Source: Undibacterium_A arcticum
Lineage (GTDB): Bacteria > Pseudomonadota > Gammaproteobacteria > Burkholderiales > Burkholderiaceae_D
DNA: 64,000 nt
Reading direction: 5' to 3' (one strand)
Assembly (NCBI RefSeq): GCF_042660705.1
Contig: NZ_JBHSUQ010000001.1
Of this stretch, positions 1 to 9,107 are shown one piece after another. Below the pieces are notes generated by a model, which did no database searches, was not told the origin of the DNA, and worked only from the letters and a program-made list of their open reading frames with translations. A program made the translations under genes and the position numbers. Numbering within the stretch: position 1 is the first letter of the stretch; each line of letters begins with the position of its first letter.

Positions 1-177
1 GCGGTGGCCGTGGGAGATTATCAGGGATATATCCACTTCCTGTCGCGTGAAGATGGCTCTTTACTGGCGCGCGTGAGCACCGATGGCAGTGCTGTTCTTC
101 CTGCTCCCGTCGTGGCCGGTGCCAATTTGATTTTTCAAACCCAATCAGGAACACTGGTCGCCTTAGCGTCCGAATAA
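1..177 (+). CDS. bamB: Outer-membrane assembly lipoprotein BamB, C-terminal end only
   Basis: This is the last 58 codons of a gene that begins before the window. The frame reads as the end of a beta-propeller with PQQ-like blades (GDYQGYIHFLSREDGSLLA, then a final blade closing with TLVALASE). BamB is a periplasmic lipoprotein that works with BamA to insert beta-barrel proteins into the outer membrane. The family and the position directly upstream of der, only 7 nt away, match the conserved bamB-der order of betaproteobacteria. The identification rests on this short tail plus context, so other PQQ-propeller proteins cannot be fully excluded. Confidence 0.8.
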   Translation, partial: AVAVGDYQGYIHFLSREDGSLLARVSTDGSAVLPAPVVAGANLIFQTQSGTLVALASE

Positions 178-184
178 GAATTTG

Positions 185-1524
185 ATGAAGCCGGTTATTG
201 CACTTGTAGGTCGACCCAACGTCGGAAAATCCACGCTTTCAATCGTCTCACGCGCTCGCGTGATGCGCTGGTGGCAGATATGCCGGGGTTAACCCGCGAT
301 CGCCATTATGGCGAAGGCCGCATGGGCGAGCGTCCATTCCTGGTGATCGATACCGGCGGTTTTGAGCCGGTCGCCAAGGAAGGCATCATGCATCAAATGG
401 CCAAGCAGACCAAGCAAGCTGTGGCCGAGGCCGATGTCATCGTGTTTATCGTCGACGGTCGCCAGGGCCTGACGCCGCATGACAAGACGATTACCGAATT
501 CCTGCGCAAGGCCGGCCGGCCGGTGGTATTGGTCGTCAACAAGGCCGAGGGCATGAAATACAGCGCAGTCGCGAGCGATTTTTACGAATTGGGGCTGGGC
601 GATCCGCTGGCCGTGTCTTCGGCTCATGGCGACGGCGTGCACGACATGCTGGACGAGGCGCTCAATATCGCATTTGCCAACCAGCCGCCGATCGAAGAGG
701 AGGCCGATCCTGCCGTGCGCGGCACCAAGCTTGCGATAGTCGGTCGCCCCAATGTCGGTAAATCGACGCTGGTCAATGCCTTGTTGGGCGAAGAGCGGGT
801 GATCGCTTTTGACATGCCCGGCACCACTCGTGACTCGATCGAAATCCCGTTCGAGCGCGATGGACGGCACTACACCCTGATTGACACCGCCGGCATTCGG
901 CGGCGCGGCAAGGTGTTCGAAGCGATCGAAAAGTTTTCCGTCGTCAAGACCCTGCAATCCATTTCCGAAGCGAATGTGGTGCTGCTGTTGCTGGATGCGC
1001 AGCAGGATATTTCGGAACAAGATGCACATATCGCCGGCTTTGTCCTGGAAACTGGTCGTGCGCTGGTGGTGGGCGTCAACAAGTGGGATGGCCTGCAGTC
1101 CGATCGGCGCGATGAAATCAAGATCGACATCGAGCGCAAGCTCAATTTCCTGTCATTTGCCAAGTTTCATTTCATCTCGGCGCTGAAATCTTCCGGTATC
1201 GGGCCATTAATGAAGTCGGTCGATGCCGCGTATGCTGCCGCAATGATCGATTTGTCGACGCCCAAACTGACGCGTGCACTGATCGAAGCAGTCGAACATC
1301 AGGAACCGCGGCGCAAGGGGTCGATCAGGCCAAAATTGCGTTATGCACATCAGGGCGGCCAGAATCCGCCGATCATCGTGATCCATGGCAATGCTTTGGA
1401 GGCGGTTGGTGATCCATACAAACGGTATCTGGAGAAGCATTTCCGCGATACGTTCTCGCTGGTAGGCACGCCATTGCGGATTGAATTGCGCACCGGCAAG
1501 AACCCATTCGCAATGCCAAAATAA
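185..1524 (+). CDS. der: Ribosome-assembly GTPase Der (EngA), with a one-base deletion near the start
   Basis: Der is an essential double-GTPase needed to mature the 50S ribosomal subunit. Translation from ATG 185 gives MKPVIALVGRPNVGKSTL and then loses frame at 236-240. Adding one T there (CTTTC to CTTTTC) joins it to the long frame from about 241 to the stop. Restored length is 446 residues, normal for the family. The first G domain carries GRPNVGKST near residue 9 and NKAEG; the second carries GRPNVGKST near residue 182 and NKWDG; a KH-like C-terminal domain follows and ends KNPFAMPK. Der cannot be lost in a living cell and all downstream sequence is perfect, so the indel in a T run is probably a sequencing error. 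Confidence 0.95.
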
Positions 1525-1713
1525 CCCCGAATTTCGGGCGTGGCCGATTTTTTACCGGATCCGGCCTTGATTCAGAGGGCTAGCGTCGAAAATGTAAGAA
1601 TTCGATTTCGTTTGTGCGAATAATTTGCATTCATATTAAGATCTAACCGTTACGCACTTGAAAAGATTCGAGTCGTCTCCAACTCTCTAACACAACAACA
1701 TAATGGAGCTGTC

Positions 1714-1950
1714 ATGAGCAATAAAGGGCAACTGTTACAAGACCCGTTTCTGAATGCCTTACGAAAAGAGCATGTCCCGGTGTCGATCTATCTGGTCAAT
1801 GGGATCAAGCTTCAAGGCCATATCGAATCATTTGACCAATACGTGGTTCTACTGCGCAACACAGTGACCCAAATGGTCTACAAGCATGCCATTTCTACCG
1901 TGGTGCCAGCACGCGCCGTCAATCTCGCCATTGAATCCGACGCGGAGTAA
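1714..1950 (+). CDS. hfq: RNA chaperone Hfq
   Basis: The 78-residue product is a full-length Hfq, the hexameric Sm-like RNA chaperone that pairs small RNAs with mRNAs. The Sm1 region (QDPFLNALRKEHVPVSIYLV, then NGIKLQG) and the Sm2 signature YKHAISTVVP are intact, including the KHAI stretch whose His and Lys line the uridine-binding pocket. The C-terminal tail is short, as is usual in betaproteobacteria. The start is preceded by AATGGAGC, a reasonable ribosome binding site 6 nt before the ATG. It lies 16 nt upstream of hflX, the standard hfq-hflX arrangement. Confidence 0.98.
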   Translation: MSNKGQLLQDPFLNALRKEHVPVSIYLVNGIKLQGHIESFDQYVVLLRNTVTQMVYKHAISTVVPARAVNLAIESDAE

Positions 1951-1965
1951 AGTATCACTGCATCT

Positions 1966-3124
1966 ATGTCTCGTGCAGCGACCCTGACCACGCGCGCCGC
2001 GTTAGTCGGCGTCGATTTCGGTCACGTTGATTTCGCAGCCAGCCTGGAAGAGTTGTCGTTGTTATCGAAATCGGCCGGTGCTGATTCGATGGTGACCATT
2101 ACCGGTAACGATCCAGTCCGGATTCAGCCTACTTTATCGGGTCCGGCAAAGTCGATGAAATTGCGCAAGTGGTTGCCGATCAGGCGCTCGATATTGTCAT
2201 TTTCAATCATGCCTTGTCGCCGGCGCAACAACGTAACCTCGAGCGGCGCCTGAATACCCGAGTGGTCGACCGCACCAGCCTGATTCTCGATATTTTTGCG
2301 CAGCGTGCACAGAGCCATGAGGGCAAGGTGCAGGTCGAATTGGCCCAGTTACAGCACCTTGCGACGCGCCTGATTCGCGGTTGGACCCATCTGGAACGTC
2401 AAAAAGGCGGTATTGGCTTGCGCGGCCCAGGTGAAACCCAGCTTGAAACCGACCGTCGTCTGATCGGCGAAAGGGTCAAGGCACTGCGGGCGCGCCTCGC
2501 CAAATTGCACCGCCAACGCGAAACCCAGCGTCGTGCCAGAGGGCGCAACAACACGTTTTCGATTTCGCTGGTTGGCTACACCAATGCCGGCAAGTCGACG
2601 ATTTTCAATGCGCTGGCCAAAGCACGAGCCTATGCCGCGGATCAGTTGTTCGCGACCCTGGATACGACTTCACGCCGCGTCTACCTGGAAGAAGTCGGCA
2701 ATGTTGTCATTTCGGACACGGTCGGATTCATCCGTGAATTACCACATCAGTTGGTGGCCGCGTTCAGAGCCACGCTGGAGGAAACGATCCACGCAGACCT
2801 GTTGTTGCATGTCGTCGATGCCGCCAGTCCGGCCCGAATGGAGCAAATCGAACAGGTCAATCTGGTGTTGAAGGAAATCGGTGCCGACCATATTCCGCAA
2901 GTATTGGTTTGGAACAAGATTGATGCCGCTGGCCTTGAGCCATCTTTGGAACGTAATGAGTATGATAAAATTCAGCGCGTTTCATTAGTGCGCAAACTGG
3001 CGCCGGCCTGAGTTTATTGCGCCAGTCGATCGCGGAATTTGCAAAAACGCATCTTACTGAGCGTTTGAATCTTCCGCAGGCCATTGATCAGGCAGAAGCA
3101 CTCGATGTACCCGACCCCGAATAG
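1966..3124 (+). CDS. hflX: Ribosome-associated GTPase HflX, with two one-base deletions
   Basis: HflX binds the 50S subunit and splits or rescues ribosomes under stress. The reading frame is interrupted twice. Near 2106 one A is missing (GGTAACGATCC), and adding it continues as GKRSSPDSAYFIGSGKVDEI. Near 2969 one T is missing (GTTTCATT), and adding it continues as RVFISAQTGAGLSLLRQS to the TAG at 3122-3124. Restored length is 386 residues. The central part shows the HflX glycine-rich segment QKGGIGLRGPGETQLETDRR and the G1 motif GYTNAGKST, the DTVGFIRELP switch and NKID. It sits in the hfq-hflX-hflK-hflC series. Both indels lie in short homopolymers. Confidence 0.95.
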
Positions 3125-3160
3125 CATTCCAACTAATAACTCACGCCGGATCGCGATAGA

Positions 3161-4443
3161 ATGCTTGCCTCATTACTCAGAAAAATTGGCTTGAAGTTTT
3201 CGTTGAACGACCCTCGCTGGGGGCGCGGTTCACAGGATGACAACAATCAGAACCATGCCCAGGAAGGAAAGAAGCCGAATGATGGCCCGCCGGATCTGGA
3301 TCAGCTGTGGCGCGATTTTAATCAGCGCCTGAATCGCTTTCTGGGGCCAAAAAATGCCAACGGCGGTGAACCCGGCGGTGGCGGTGGTTTCAAGCCGAAC
3401 ATGAAGGGCGCCGGCATCAGTGTCGGCGTGATCGCCGCGATCGTTGCGTTTCTATGGCTGGTGAGCGGCTTTTTTATCGTGCAGGAAGGTCAGACTGGCG
3501 TTATATTGACGTTCGGCAAGTATAGCCACAGCACACCCGCGGGGTTTAATTGGCGCTGGCCGTATCCGATTCAGAGTCACGAGATCGTCAACGTATCTCA
3601 AGTGCGGACCGTCGAGATCGGTTACCGTTCCACGGTCAGGAACAAGCAGCCAAAAGAGGCGCTGATGCTGACTGACGATGAAAATATCATCGATATCCAG
3701 TTTGCCGTTCAATACAAGCTAAAAAATCCGTCGGACTGGATTTTCAATAATCGCGATCAGGATGAAACGGTCCGGCAGGTTGCCGAAACATCGATTCGTG
3801 AGATCGTCGGCAGGAGCAAAATGGATTTCGTGCTGTACGAAGGACGTGAGAAAGTAGCGCTCGACGTCGGTTTCCTGATGCAGCAAATCCTCGATCGCTA
3901 CAAGTCGGGGCTCAGGTTACCAACGTCACGATGCAGGGCGTACAGCCACCCGAGCAGGTGCAGGCAGCGTTTGATGACGCGGTGAAGGCGGGACAGGACC
4001 GCGAGCGCCAAAAAAATGAAGGCCAGGCTTACGCCAATGACGTGATTCCGAAGGCTCGCGGCGCCGCTTCGCGCCTGATGCAGGAGTCGGAGGGCTATCG
4101 CGCCAGTGTGATTGCCAGCGCGGAAGGCGATGCCTCGCGTTTCAAACAGGTCTTGACTGAATACCAAAAAGCGCCCGCCGTGACGCGGGATCGGATGTAC
4201 CTTGAAACCATGCAAAAGATTTTCACCAATTCCACCAAAGTGATGGTCGATGCCAAGAGCGGCAACAATCTGCTGTATCTACCACTGGATAAGCTGATCG
4301 CGCAGGATGCGGCTGCCGGCAAGTCGGGCAGTCCCGGTCAGTCGCTGAATCCCGTTAATCCGCCATCGGACTCGGGGCAGGCGCTGGATGCGCATCAGCG
4401 TGAACTGCGCAGCCGTGATTCCCGCGATCGGGAGGGGCGCTAA
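3161..4443 (+). CDS. hflK: FtsH protease modulator HflK, with a one-base deletion
   Basis: HflK is an inner-membrane SPFH (stomatin/prohibitin-like) protein that forms a cage with HflC around the FtsH protease. The N-terminal 85 residues are hydrophilic and Gly/Asn rich. A single membrane anchor (SVGVIAAIVAFLWLVSGFFI) follows, then the SPFH domain beginning VQEGQTGVILTFGKY. Frame is lost at the GGGG run near 3906-3910; one extra G gives YKSGAQVTNVTMQGVQPPEQ and continues to the stop at 4443. Restored length is 427 residues. The stop overlaps the hflC start (TAATG), so the two genes are translationally coupled. Confidence 0.95.
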
Positions 4444-5326
4444 TGAACCGCCTGTTGTCTACCCTCATCGCGGCTTTTATCGCGCTCCTGATCCTGTCGT
4501 CGACCGTGTTTGTCGTCGATCAGCGCCAATATGCGATCGTATTTGCACTGGGCGAAGTGAAGCAAGTCATCAGCGAACCTGGGCTGCATTTCAAGCTGCC
4601 GCCACCATTCCAGAATGTGCTGTTCCTGGACAAACGCATCCTGACCATTGACACACCTGATGCCGACCGTTTCATCACGGCAGAAAAAAAGAATATTCTG
4701 GTTGATGCTTTCCTGAAATGGCGTATTACCGATCCCAAGCTGTATTTCGTCAGTTTTGGCGGTGACGAGCGACGCGCGGCCGACCGGATGTCACAAATCG
4801 TCAAAGCGGCGCTGAACGATGAAATTACCAAGCGTACTGTGCGGGAAGTGATCTCCGGTGAGCGTGGCAAGGTGATGGATGCGATCCGCAAGAAAGTCGC
4901 CGACGAGGCACAACAAATCGGCGTCGACATCATTGATGTGCGCCTGAAGCGGGTCGATTATGTCGATCAGATCAATGCGTCGGTGTATGACCGGATGAAA
5001 GCCGAGCGTACCCGGGTTGCCAATGAGTTGCGCTCGACCGGTTCGGCAGAATCGGAGAAAATCCGCGCCGATGCCGACCGCCAAAGGACGGTTTGCTGGC
5101 CGAAGCATATCGTGACGCGGAAAAAATGCGTGGCGAAGGCGATGCCAAGGCGTCGCAGATCTATGCCGAGGCATTTAGTCAAAATCCGGAGTTTTACAAG
5201 TTTTATCGCAGCCTGGAAGCCTATCGCGCCAGTTTCAAGACGCGCAGCGACCTGATGGTGATCGATCCCAATTCCGAATTTTTCAAATACTTCAAGAGCC
5301 CCGGCGCCGCGGCCGCGAAAAAATGA
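4443..5326 (+). CDS. hflC: FtsH protease modulator HflC, with a one-base deletion
   Basis: HflC is the partner of HflK in the FtsH-regulating membrane complex. The product has an N-terminal membrane segment (STLIAAFIALLILSSTVFVV) and an SPFH domain starting DQRQYAIVFALGEVK. Frame is lost near 5090-5093 in ADRQRTV. Adding one T to the TTT run gives VLLAEAYRDAEKMRGEGDAK and the end DPNSEFFKYFKSPGAAAAKK. Restored length is 294 residues, typical for HflC. It starts inside the hflK stop codon. The small DUF2065 gene often found after hflC in other proteobacteria is not seen here; a strong hairpin follows instead. Confidence 0.95.
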
Positions 5327-5365
5327 ATTGACCGGAATGTGGGTATTCCTAAACTGCCGTGTATG

Positions 5366-5395
5366 AAATAATGCGGGCTGTGGCCCGCATTATTT
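5366..5395 (+). terminator. Strong hairpin after hflC, probable intrinsic terminator
   Basis: A 13-bp perfect inverted repeat (AAATAATGCGGGC, loop TGTG, then its complement) lies 40 nt after the hflC stop. The AAATAA/TTATTT base gives a U-rich 3' side on either strand, so it could act in both directions. It separates the hfl operon from hisZ-purA. Confidence 0.75.
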
Positions 5396-5566
5396 ATTGT
5401 TGTGTTGGTTCTCATAGTAAAAAAGGCAACGACGCCTGGTTGCGACGTCGCCGGTCCTGAATTGTTGCGGCCATTTGTTGTTGTCGTGTATTGCTATCAT
5501 TTATTGCTGCCATCCGGATTGACGGCATCCAATCGTACTTACCTATTTTCTGACGTCCTCCCTGTT

Positions 5567-6724
5567 ATGCCCAACTGGCTTCTTCCTGAAAATATCGCCG
5601 ATGTATTGCCGTCTGAAGCGCGCAAGATCGAAGATTTGCGTCGGGGTATTCTCGACAACTTCCGTCTGTACGGTTATGAACTGGTGATGCCACCGATGCT
5701 CGAGTATCTCGAATCGTTGCTGACCGGCGCCGGGCAAGACACCGATCTGCGCACATTCAAGCTCATCGATCAATTATCGGGCCGCACCTTGGGCCTGCGC
5801 GCGGACATGACGACCCAGGTGGCGCGGATTGATGCCCATTTGCTGAATCGGGCGTCTGTCACGCGGCTATGCTACGCCGGCAGCGTGTTGCATACGCGTC
5901 CGTCCGGACTGCACGCGACCCGTGAGCCGCTGCAGATCGGCGCCGAGATTTACGGTCATGCAGGGCTCGAGGCCGACGCAGAGATCCAGGAGTTGGCCCT
6001 GGCTTCGCTGGCGCTGGCAGGCTTTTCTCAGGTCCGACTGGATCTATGCCATGTTGGTGTGCTGCGCGCGATCATCGCAACCGATGCGGCAGCGCAAAAA
6101 GATCAGGCTGAACTGCATATTTTGCTGAGGGCCAAGGATGTTCCGGGCCTGCGAATCATCACTGCGAACTATGCTACGGTGACCCGTGACGCACTACTGG
6201 CCTTGCCGAATCTGTATGGCGATGCGAGTGTCATCGCGCGGGCGCGACAGCTGTTGCCACAACTTCCCGGCATCATCGCCGCACTCGACGAACTGGACAC
6301 CTTGATCAGATCGGCGAATCGGGCCATCGTGACCATCGATTTGGCCGATTTGCGCGGCTACCAGTATGAGAGCGGCGCGATGTTCGCGATTTACGTGGCC
6401 GGATTGCCAAACGCAGTGGCGCGCGGCGGGCGTTATGATCATGTTGGCGAAGCGTTTGGCCGGGCTCGGCCGGCGACCGGTTTTTCGATGGATTTGCGTG
6501 AATTGTCGCGTCTGTTGCCCATCGCCGAACGCAAACGTTCGATCCGCGCGCCTTGGGGCAAGGAACCCGGCTTGCGGGCAAAAATCGCCGAATTGCGCAA
6601 GTCCGGCGAAGTCGTCATTCAAAGCCTGCCTGGGCACGACAACGATCAGGACGAATTTGATTGTGACCGCGTGCTGGTGCAAGACGATGGCAGCGGACAT
6701 TGGATTTTGAAAAAATTGGCCTAA
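5567..6724 (+). CDS. hisZ: ATP phosphoribosyltransferase regulatory subunit HisZ
   Basis: HisZ is a catalytically dead relative of histidyl-tRNA synthetase that is required by the short form of HisG in the first step of histidine synthesis. The product from ATG 5567 (MPNWLLPENIADVLPSEARK) is 385 residues. It shows the class II synthetase-like core (GYELVMPPMLEYLESLL, LRADMTTQVARIDAH, then RGGRYDHVGEAFGRARPATG). The open frame extends upstream to 5402 but that part contains no family sequence, so the 5567 start is chosen. hisZ followed by purA is the conserved order in Burkholderiales. Confidence 0.93.
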   Translation: MPNWLLPENIADVLPSEARKIEDLRRGILDNFRLYGYELVMPPMLEYLESLLTGAGQDTDLRTFKLIDQLSGRTLGLRADMTTQVARIDAHLLNRASVTRLCYAGSVLHTRPSGLHATREPLQIGAEIYGHAGLEADAEIQELALASLALAGFSQVRLDLCHVGVLRAIIATDAAAQKDQAELHILLRAKDVPGLRIITANYATVTRDALLALPNLYGDASVIARARQLLPQLPGIIAALDELDTLIRSANRAIVTIDLADLRGYQYESGAMFAIYVAGLPNAVARGGRYDHVGEAFGRARPATGFSMDLRELSRLLPIAERKRSIRAPWGKEPGLRAKIAELRKSGEVVIQSLPGHDNDQDEFDCDRVLVQDDGSGHWILKKLA

Positions 6725-6752
6725 ACGAAGTAACGGAAAATTAGAGAAGATT

Positions 6753-8051
6753 ATGACAAAGAACGTGGTAGTTATCGGTACCCAATGGGGTGATGAGGGC
6801 AAGGGCAAGATCGTTGACTGGCTGACCGATCACGCGCAGGGCGTAGTGCGTTTTCAGGGCGGCCATAATGCCGGACACACGCTGGTGATCGGCGGCCAAA
6901 AAACCGCCTTGCAGCTGATTCCGTCGGGCATCATGCGCGCCGGCGTGGCCTGCTATATCGGCAATGGCGTGGTGCTGTCGGTACCGGATCTCCTGCGCGA
7001 GATCGATAAATTGCAGGCGATCGGCGTCGAAGTCGCATCGCGGCTGAAAGTGTCGGAAGCCTGTCCGGTCATCTTGCCTTACCACATCGCACTTGATTGC
7101 GCGCGCGAAGCTGCGCGCGGCGAGGCCAAGATCGGCACTACCTGCAAGGGCATCGGTCCGGCCTATGAAGACAAGGTGGCGCGCCGCGCGATCCGGGTGG
7201 CCGATCTGCTGAATGAAACACGTTTTGCGGAGAAGCTGCGCGAAAATCTCGACTACCACAATTTCGTTCTGACCAACTATCTGAACGCGCCTGCGGTCGA
7301 TTACCAGAAGACGCTGGACGACGCGCTGGCGACCGTACCGCGCCTGAAGCCGATGGTGACTGACGTCTCCAGTGCGCTGCACACGGCCTACAAGAGCGGC
7401 GCCAAGCTGTTGTTTGAAGGCGCGCAAGGCAGTCTGCTGGACGTCGATCACGGTACTTATCCATTCGTCACCTCCAGCAATTGCGTGGCCGGGAATGCTG
7501 CCACCGGCTCTGGCGTCGGCCCGGGCATGCTGCATTACATCCTTGGCATCACCAAGGCGTACACCACCCGCGTTGGGTCCGGTCCGTTCCCGTCGGAGTT
7601 GCCGAGCGATCAGGGTGTCGGCGAACATTTGTCCCGTGTCGGTCATGAATTCGGTACCGTCACCGGCCGCGCGCGCCGCTGTGGCTGGTTCGATGCGGCA
7701 CTGCTAAGACGCTCGGTGCAGATTAACGGCGTCACCGGTATGTGCCTGACCAAACTGGATGTGCTCGATGGCCTGGAATCGTTGAAGCTGTGTACTGGTT
7801 ACAAGCTCCATGGCAAGACCATCGATATTTTCCCGGTCGGCGCTGAAGACGCAGAAAGCTGCGAGCCAATCTACGAAGAAATGCCAGGCTGGAAGGACAG
7901 CACGGTCGGCGCGAAATCGATGGATGCGTTGCCGCCCAACGCCCGCGCCTACATCAAGCGGATCGAACAATTGGTCGGCGTTCCGATCGATATGGTATCG
8001 ACCGGTCCGGACCGCGAGGAAACCATCGTCTTGCGTCACCCGTTTGTCTGA
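6753..8051 (+). CDS. purA: Adenylosuccinate synthetase
   Basis: PurA joins IMP and aspartate using GTP, the first committed step to AMP. The 432-residue product is complete and of normal length. It begins MTKNVVVIGTQWGDEGKGKI, which includes the GTP-binding loop and the catalytic Asp. It also contains GGHNAGHTLV with the catalytic His, GTTCKGIGPAYEDK, FEGAQGSLLDVDHGTYPFVT, and VGSGPFPSEL. It starts 28 nt after hisZ and its stop codon is one base from the next gene's ATG, so the three are probably cotranscribed. Confidence 0.98.
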   Translation: MTKNVVVIGTQWGDEGKGKIVDWLTDHAQGVVRFQGGHNAGHTLVIGGQKTALQLIPSGIMRAGVACYIGNGVVLSVPDLLREIDKLQAIGVEVASRLKVSEACPVILPYHIALDCAREAARGEAKIGTTCKGIGPAYEDKVARRAIRVADLLNETRFAEKLRENLDYHNFVLTNYLNAPAVDYQKTLDDALATVPRLKPMVTDVSSALHTAYKSGAKLLFEGAQGSLLDVDHGTYPFVTSSNCVAGNAATGSGVGPGMLHYILGITKAYTTRVGSGPFPSELPSDQGVGEHLSRVGHEFGTVTGRARRCGWFDAALLRRSVQINGVTGMCLTKLDVLDGLESLKLCTGYKLHGKTIDIFPVGAEDAESCEPIYEEMPGWKDSTVGAKSMDALPPNARAYIKRIEQLVGVPIDMVSTGPDREETIVLRHPFV

Positions 8052-8052
8052 C

Positions 8053-8631
8053 ATGCAGTCAACCTCAAAGCTCAGCGTCGTGCCACCCGCATCGAACGAG
8101 AAAGACCTGTGGGTCTCGTGGGACGGATACCATCGCCTGATCGAACGACTGGCGCTGCAGGTCCATGAATCCGGCTGGAAGTTCGACCAGATCCTGTGCC
8201 TGGCGCGCGGCGGTTTGCGGCCAGGCGATCTGCTGTCACGCATATTCGATGTGCAGTTGGCGATCCTGTCGACCAGTTCCTACCGCGAAACGGCGGACGC
8301 ACAATCGAACCCCCAACGCGGCGAACTCGATATCGCCCGCAATCTCACGCTCAGCAAAGGTACGTTATCCGGCAAGGTGCTGCTGGTCGACGACCTGATC
8401 GATTCTGGCGTCACATTGGACAAGGTTCAGCGCCATCTGAGCCACAATTTTGGCGCCGTGACCGAAGTCAAATCAGCGGTCATCTGGTGCAAGGCAGGCG
8501 CATCAATGCGGCCCGACTTTTGTGCCGAGTATCTCGTCGGCGATCCATGGATCCACCAGCCGTTCGAGGAATATGACGCGCTGCACCCGCATATGTTGTC
8601 GGCGCGCTTGCGGCGACACGACGCCGAATAA
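8053..8631 (+). CDS. Purine-type phosphoribosyltransferase
   Basis: The 192-residue product belongs to the type I phosphoribosyltransferase family. The diagnostic PRPP-binding segment is VLLVDDLIDSGVTLDKV (two acidic residues then a small loop), around residues 115-131. An upstream ARGGLRPGD loop matches hypoxanthine/xanthine-type enzymes. The start ATG is 1 nt after the purA stop, which supports a role in purine salvage in the same transcript. The exact base used (hypoxanthine, guanine or xanthine) cannot be read from the sequence, so no symbol is given. Confidence 0.85.
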   Translation: MQSTSKLSVVPPASNEKDLWVSWDGYHRLIERLALQVHESGWKFDQILCLARGGLRPGDLLSRIFDVQLAILSTSSYRETADAQSNPQRGELDIARNLTLSKGTLSGKVLLVDDLIDSGVTLDKVQRHLSHNFGAVTEVKSAVIWCKAGASMRPDFCAEYLVGDPWIHQPFEEYDALHPHMLSARLRRHDAE

Positions 8632-8946
8632 CCCGTTTGAGTTGCGGTTGACTCGCCTCGTGAGTATGCGTTATGTGCGATCATGCTGATTGCGTTTCTG
8701 CTTGCCTGCTCTGCCAGTATGCTGGAACACGCACTTCCCTGACGCCCTTGCATGGAATATGCAGCGAATGATGGTGATGAAAATGGTCTGGTGAGGGAAA
8801 ATGGACCGTTTGTCTACCGATGAAATGCTGCGGATCCAAGCAGAAAAAAATACCGAGCAAATGATTTCAGAACTCGATACCCGCCGAGTTCGTCGAAATG
8901 GGCTATCGCGGCGCCCGGTTAAGCGGATGCCACGCCTTAACCCAAG

Positions 8947-8977
8947 TTAAAGCGGAGCCCGACGGACTCCACTTTAA
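8947..8977. terminator. Imperfect hairpin between convergent genes
   Basis: The inverted repeat pairs TTAAAG with CTTTAA and GGAG with CTCC, with two mismatches and a 3-nt loop. It lies 131 nt beyond the end of the hybrid kinase gene and could end the long minus-strand operon, but it has no strong T tract, so this is tentative. Confidence 0.35.
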
Positions 8978-8997
8978 ACTTTGATGGATGCACATGC

Positions 8998-9027
8998 TGT
9001 AGGAGCGCCCCGTGGGGCACACCTACA
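8998..9027. repeat. REP-like palindrome
   Basis: TGTAGG and CCTACA flank an inner GCCCC/GGGGC stem, giving a 30-bp nested palindrome. Its form is that of a small extragenic palindromic repeat. I see no second copy in this window, so membership of a repeat family is inferred from shape only. Confidence 0.4.
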
Positions 9028-9107
9028 AAGTAAGCCGTTTTTGCATGAAATCCTGATACTGTTTTCGCATGAAGCGCCGCTGCGCTTGGCATGGCTTCCC
9101 GCGTTTA

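Larger units (their letters stand above)
8632..9107. other. Intergenic region with two hairpins between convergent genes
   Basis: This 476-nt stretch separates the + strand purine genes from the minus-strand sensor kinase. Apart from the two inverted repeats listed separately I see no convincing gene. A 46-codon open frame beginning at 8801 has no recognisable features. Confidence 0.5.

Noticed and set aside
1525..1552. Terminator after der
   Set aside because: The CCCGAA-T-TTCGGG repeat has a one-base loop and cannot form a normal hairpin of that size.
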